A model generated the notes under the pieces. That model was not told where the DNA came from. It was given only the letters and a program-made list of their open reading frames with translations, and made no database searches. Shown piece after piece: positions 48,130-51,281 of a stretch of 51,281 nucleotides of DNA; positions within the stretch are counted from its first letter, which is position 1; each line of letters starts with the position of its first letter. The stretch is from Theionarchaea archaeon (GTDB taxonomy: Archaea > Methanobacteriota_B > Thermococci > Methanofastidiosales > SZ-28-30). A program made the translations under genes and the position numbers. The stretch lies in assembly GCA_018992565.1 (NCBI GenBank), contig JACVGW010000006.1, positions 1 through 51,281 of the forward strand, in the 5' to 3' direction.

Positions 48130-49335
48130 TCAAGCTTTGTGGGCTTTGATCTCTCTTTCAATGACCCTCCCCAGTCGCTTAATTCCTTCCTGGATCTTCT
48201 CATTGGATGCATATGAAAAACACAGCCGCATAGTATTGGTTTCCGATCCATTAACGAAGAAGGCTGCCCCTTGGACATAGGCTACTCTTTCTTTGATGGC
48301 TTCTCCCATCATGTTCTTCGTATCGATGTATTCTGGGACGCGCGCCCATAAGAAGAGACCTCCATCCGGTTTCGTCCATGAACATCCTTCGGGGAAATAC
48401 TCTTCCAGGCTCTTCAACATGATGTCCCTCTTTTCTTTGTACATCTCCCTAATCAAATTGATATGATTTTCGATCAGATCCCTGCGGCAGTACTCATAGA
48501 GAATGCGTTGCACAAATGAATTGGTACAGAGATCAGTACTCTGCTTTGCAATGATGAATTTCCGAATGAATGGTTCATCTCCAATAACCCAGGCCAATCG
48601 CATTCCAGGCGAGAAAATCTTAGAGAAGGTTGACGTGTAGATGACTCTCCCTTCATCATCAAATGCTTTGATAGCTTTGACAGGAGTACCGGAATACCGC
48701 AGATCTCCATAGGGATTGTCCTCTATGATAACGAAGTCATAGTCATGAGCCAGATCCACAAGTTGCTTTCGTCTCTTCTCGACCATGGTCACTCCTGCTG
48801 GATTCTGGAAGGTGGGTACCGTATATACCATCTTGGGAGGGGTTTCCATCTTCTTGATCGTTTCCTCCAGCTGGTCTATCATCATTCCGTCGTCATCCAT
48901 TTTCACTGCAGTAAACGAGGCCTGGTATGCTCGAATGGCTCCCAATCCTCCCAGGTAACTGGGAGCTTCCACGATAACCATGTCATTCTTGTCAATCAAG
49001 ATCTTTGACGTAATATCTAGGGTTTGCTGAGATCCACTGGTGATAACAACATCCTCTGGACTAGAATCAATTCCTTCCTTTTTTGACCAGTACGAGCAGT
49101 ACTCTCGTAATCGACTGTATCCATCTGTTGTACCATACTGTAGTGCTTCCTCAGCAGCAGTCAGCATGACATGTGTTGTCACCTCTGCAATATCCACTGT
49201 GGGAAACGAGTCGGGACTGGGGAGTCCTCCTGCAAAAGATATGATATCCGGTTGTTGTGTTAGCTTGAGCAGTTCACGTATCTCAGAGGCCTTCATTCCT
49301 CTGGCCCTTTCTGAGTAGCGAGATTCCCATTCCAT
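48130..49335 (-). CDS. PLP-dependent class I/II aminotransferase (2-aminoadipate/aromatic aminotransferase-like)
   Basis: 'IISFAGGLPSPDSFP', 'VVITSGSQQTLDITSKILIDKNDMVIVEAPSYLGGL', 'YTSTFSKIFSPGMRLAWVIG'. Start refined to MEWESRYS at 49335. Confidence 0.93.
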   Translation of the reverse strand: MEWESRYSERARGMKASEIRELLKLTQQPDIISFAGGLPSPDSFPTVDIAEVTTHVMLTAAEEALQYGTTDGYSRLREYCSYWSKKEGIDSSPEDVVITSGSQQTLDITSKILIDKNDMVIVEAPSYLGGLGAIRAYQASFTAVKMDDDGMMIDQLEETIKKMETPPKMVYTVPTFQNPAGVTMVEKRRKQLVDLAHDYDFVIIEDNPYGDLRYSGTPVKAIKAFDDEGRVIYTSTFSKIFSPGMRLAWVIGDEPFIRKFIIAKQSTDLCTNSFVQRILYEYCRRDLIENHINLIREMYKEKRDIMLKSLEEYFPEGCSWTKPDGGLFLWARVPEYIDTKNMMGEAIKERVAYVQGAAFFVNGSETNTMRLCFSYASNEKIQEGIKRLGRVIEREIKAHKA

Positions 49336-49608
49336 ATAAACACCCTGCCCTATCCTTTCCTGTACATTTAAAAGGCTTTTGTTCCCGTCCCTACACCCCA
49401 GTAGAGAATCAAAAATCCAAGAGATACATACTGAATCAGATAGTGTGATGCTGTCATTTGCCAAACAGTCCACACTGAAGTGCTGTAATCCCCTAACTCG
49501 TTGGAATCGTATTGGTCGGTTCTGGAGTGTCCACCACATATCAAACACATCGAGATATGTATCCCTGTTGACCAATACGTATTTATTTACTGCACATGAT
49601 GACGCTGC

Positions 49609-50508
49609 ATGTTGGAAGGGATTCACATTCTACTGACGTATGCATGCAATTTTGAATGCGATCACTGCTTCCTGTACTGCACTCCAAGATCTGAAGGAAC
49701 ATTCACGTTGCAGCAACTAAAAACTCTATTTGTGGATGCAGAGAAAATCAAATCCCTGAAATGGGTGTATTTTGAGGGAGGCGAACCTTTCTTATACTAT
49801 CCTCTGTTGGTAGAAGGCGTTCGAATGACTCGAGCCTTGAGGCTGAAAGCAGGAGTAGTCACCAACGGCTACTGGGCAACTGCTGCAGAAGATGCAGTCC
49901 TTTGGTTAATCTCGCTCTCTGAAGCCGATCTTGCTGATCTGAGTGTCAGTGATGATTTGTTCCACTATGAGGACGATTTGAATCTAGCTAAAAGAGCTGT
50001 GGAAGCTGCTGAAATGGTGGGCATTCCAGTGAGTACCATCTCCATAGAGAAACCGACCTTGGAAGTGGACAAAGACCAAGAAAAGGGAGAACCTGTGGTG
50101 GGTGGCGGCTGCATGTTCAGGGGGAGGGCTGTTGAAAAGCTGACTGAAGGATTGCCACGGAGGTTATGGCATCAGTTCAATCAATGCCCGTACGAAGACT
50201 TAGAAGACCCCAAGAGGGTTCACGTAGATTCCTTTGGGAATGTACACATCTGCCAGGGTATATCCATGGGGAACATGTGGGAGACACCTCTGCATCAGCT
50301 GCTTGAGGAATATGATCCCTATACCCACCCTGTGGTGGGGCCACTGGTTCGAGGAGGTCCCGCCCAGCTGCTCAGAGAGTACCAGATAGACCATGAGGAC
50401 TCCTACGTTGATGCCTGTCACTGCTGTTACAGTGGAAGGATGAAACTGCTGGATCAGTTCCCGCAGTATTTGACACCACGGCAGGTTTATGGAGAAGGGC
50501 TATCATGA
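49609..50508 (+). CDS. Radical SAM protein with SPASM-like C-terminal Cys residues
   Basis: 'LLTYACNFECDHCFLYC', 'VYFEGGEPFLYY', 'FGNVHICQGISMGNMWETPLHQLLEEY', 'CHCCYSGR'. Confidence 0.88.
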   Translation: MLEGIHILLTYACNFECDHCFLYCTPRSEGTFTLQQLKTLFVDAEKIKSLKWVYFEGGEPFLYYPLLVEGVRMTRALRLKAGVVTNGYWATAAEDAVLWLISLSEADLADLSVSDDLFHYEDDLNLAKRAVEAAEMVGIPVSTISIEKPTLEVDKDQEKGEPVVGGGCMFRGRAVEKLTEGLPRRLWHQFNQCPYEDLEDPKRVHVDSFGNVHICQGISMGNMWETPLHQLLEEYDPYTHPVVGPLVRGGPAQLLREYQIDHEDSYVDACHCCYSGRMKLLDQFPQYLTPRQVYGEGLS

Positions 50509-50701
50509 AAAGATGGCACGTGAGTGATTCATCAGATACAGCCCAGATCCAGCATGCACGTCTCAGATGAAGAGGCAGTATTCAACCACACTGAGAAAGA
50601 CATTACGCATAGAGAGCACGTTCCAGTTAAAGGCTAGGACCAATTTCTACCCATGTACCGCAACACCTAAAACCTTTTAAGAACTTCCAATAACTAAGAG
50701 C

Positions 50702-51172
50702 ATGGAGAAGGAGTACCTTCACTGGTCCAAGGTGGACGAAGCGATATGGACACTGGTCGACTATGTGAGAAAAGACTATAAAGTAGACATTATTGTTGGA
50801 ATAGCCCGAGGTGGCCTGATTCCTGCAGTGCGAATGTCACACATCATGGACAACATTCTCATGCGAGTCATGGATGTCAAATTCTATACTGATGTTGAAA
50901 AACATACAGAATTCCCTGAGATCACTGTTCCCCTAACTGAGCCCATACAGGGCAAAAATGTTCTCATCGTAGACGATGTGGCAGATACTGGGAAAACCTT
51001 GAAAGTGGTAAGAGAAGACATCAAGAAAAAAGGTGCACGCGATGTGCGCATTGCAGTCATTTGCAAGAAGCCTCAGAGCATAATAGACCCCGATTACTAC
51101 ATTTTTCAGACTGATAGGTGGATTATATTCCCGTGGGAGAAAATGCCTGTGTGCAAGAAGGTGGCTCCATGA
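50702..51172 (+). CDS. Purine phosphoribosyltransferase-like protein
   Basis: 'VDIIVGIARGGLIPAVRMSHIM', PRPP motif 'VLIVDDVADTGKTLKVV', 'DRWIIFPWE'. Confidence 0.9.
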   Translation: MEKEYLHWSKVDEAIWTLVDYVRKDYKVDIIVGIARGGLIPAVRMSHIMDNILMRVMDVKFYTDVEKHTEFPEITVPLTEPIQGKNVLIVDDVADTGKTLKVVREDIKKKGARDVRIAVICKKPQSIIDPDYYIFQTDRWIIFPWEKMPVCKKVAP

Positions 51173-51281
51173 GGAGTTTCATTGCGGTGAATCTGTCAGA
51201 AGAGTTGATTCCCACTGTCGTTGACATGCAGACCCACATAACGGAGGGGAAGATAAAATTCGTAGAACCTGAGAATCTACA
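51169..51281 (+). CDS. thpR: RNA 2',3'-cyclic phosphodiesterase (ThpR/LigT), 3'-truncated by window end
   Basis: ATG at 51169 (ATGA overlap with the PRTase stop); 'MRSFIAVNLSEELIPTVVDMQTHITEGKIKFVEPENL'. Confidence 0.8.
   Translation, partial: MRSFIAVNLSEELIPTVVDMQTHITEGKIKFVEPENL

Overview
The window looks like archaeal chromosomal DNA, probably euryarchaeal or Thermoplasmatota-like. The evidence is archaeal-type PheS/PheT and AlaRS, a Hef-family helicase, leaderless TATA promoters and a ThpR-type 2',3'-cyclic phosphodiesterase. It is densely coding, with about 43 supported CDS. I saw no rRNA, tRNA, CRISPR array or transposase. Main blocks: (1) an S8 subtilase; (2) a glycerol-phosphate redox cluster with an AGPS-type FAD oxidase, a CCG-domain Fe-S protein, a BON-GlpA fusion, a GlpB-like protein, and convergent glpK plus DUF1667; (3) two SCP2-like paralogs, one apparently lacking an AUG/GUG/UUG start; (4) a TPP enzyme/MDR dehydrogenase pair and an AOR/Fe-ADH pair; (5) a tightly coupled operon of wHTH regulator, octopine-dehydrogenase-family protein, single-chain B12-dependent mutase-like protein, NadE and a Ddl-like ATP-grasp ligase, with palindromic operator candidates upstream; (6) pheST; (7) a CDF transporter and a GNAT/N-succinylamino-acid-racemase-like pair; (8) a secreted Ca-binding protein with three exact 58-aa six-Cys repeats; (9) a Hef helicase without its nuclease half; (10) two tandem large membrane proteins sharing an NDWWTGTGS motif; (11) alaS, an aminotransferase, a radical SAM protein and a PRTase. 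The best candidate for an undescribed system is block 5, possibly linked to D-amino-acid handling together with the GNAT/NSAR pair. All functional assignments come from reading motifs by eye; no searches were run.
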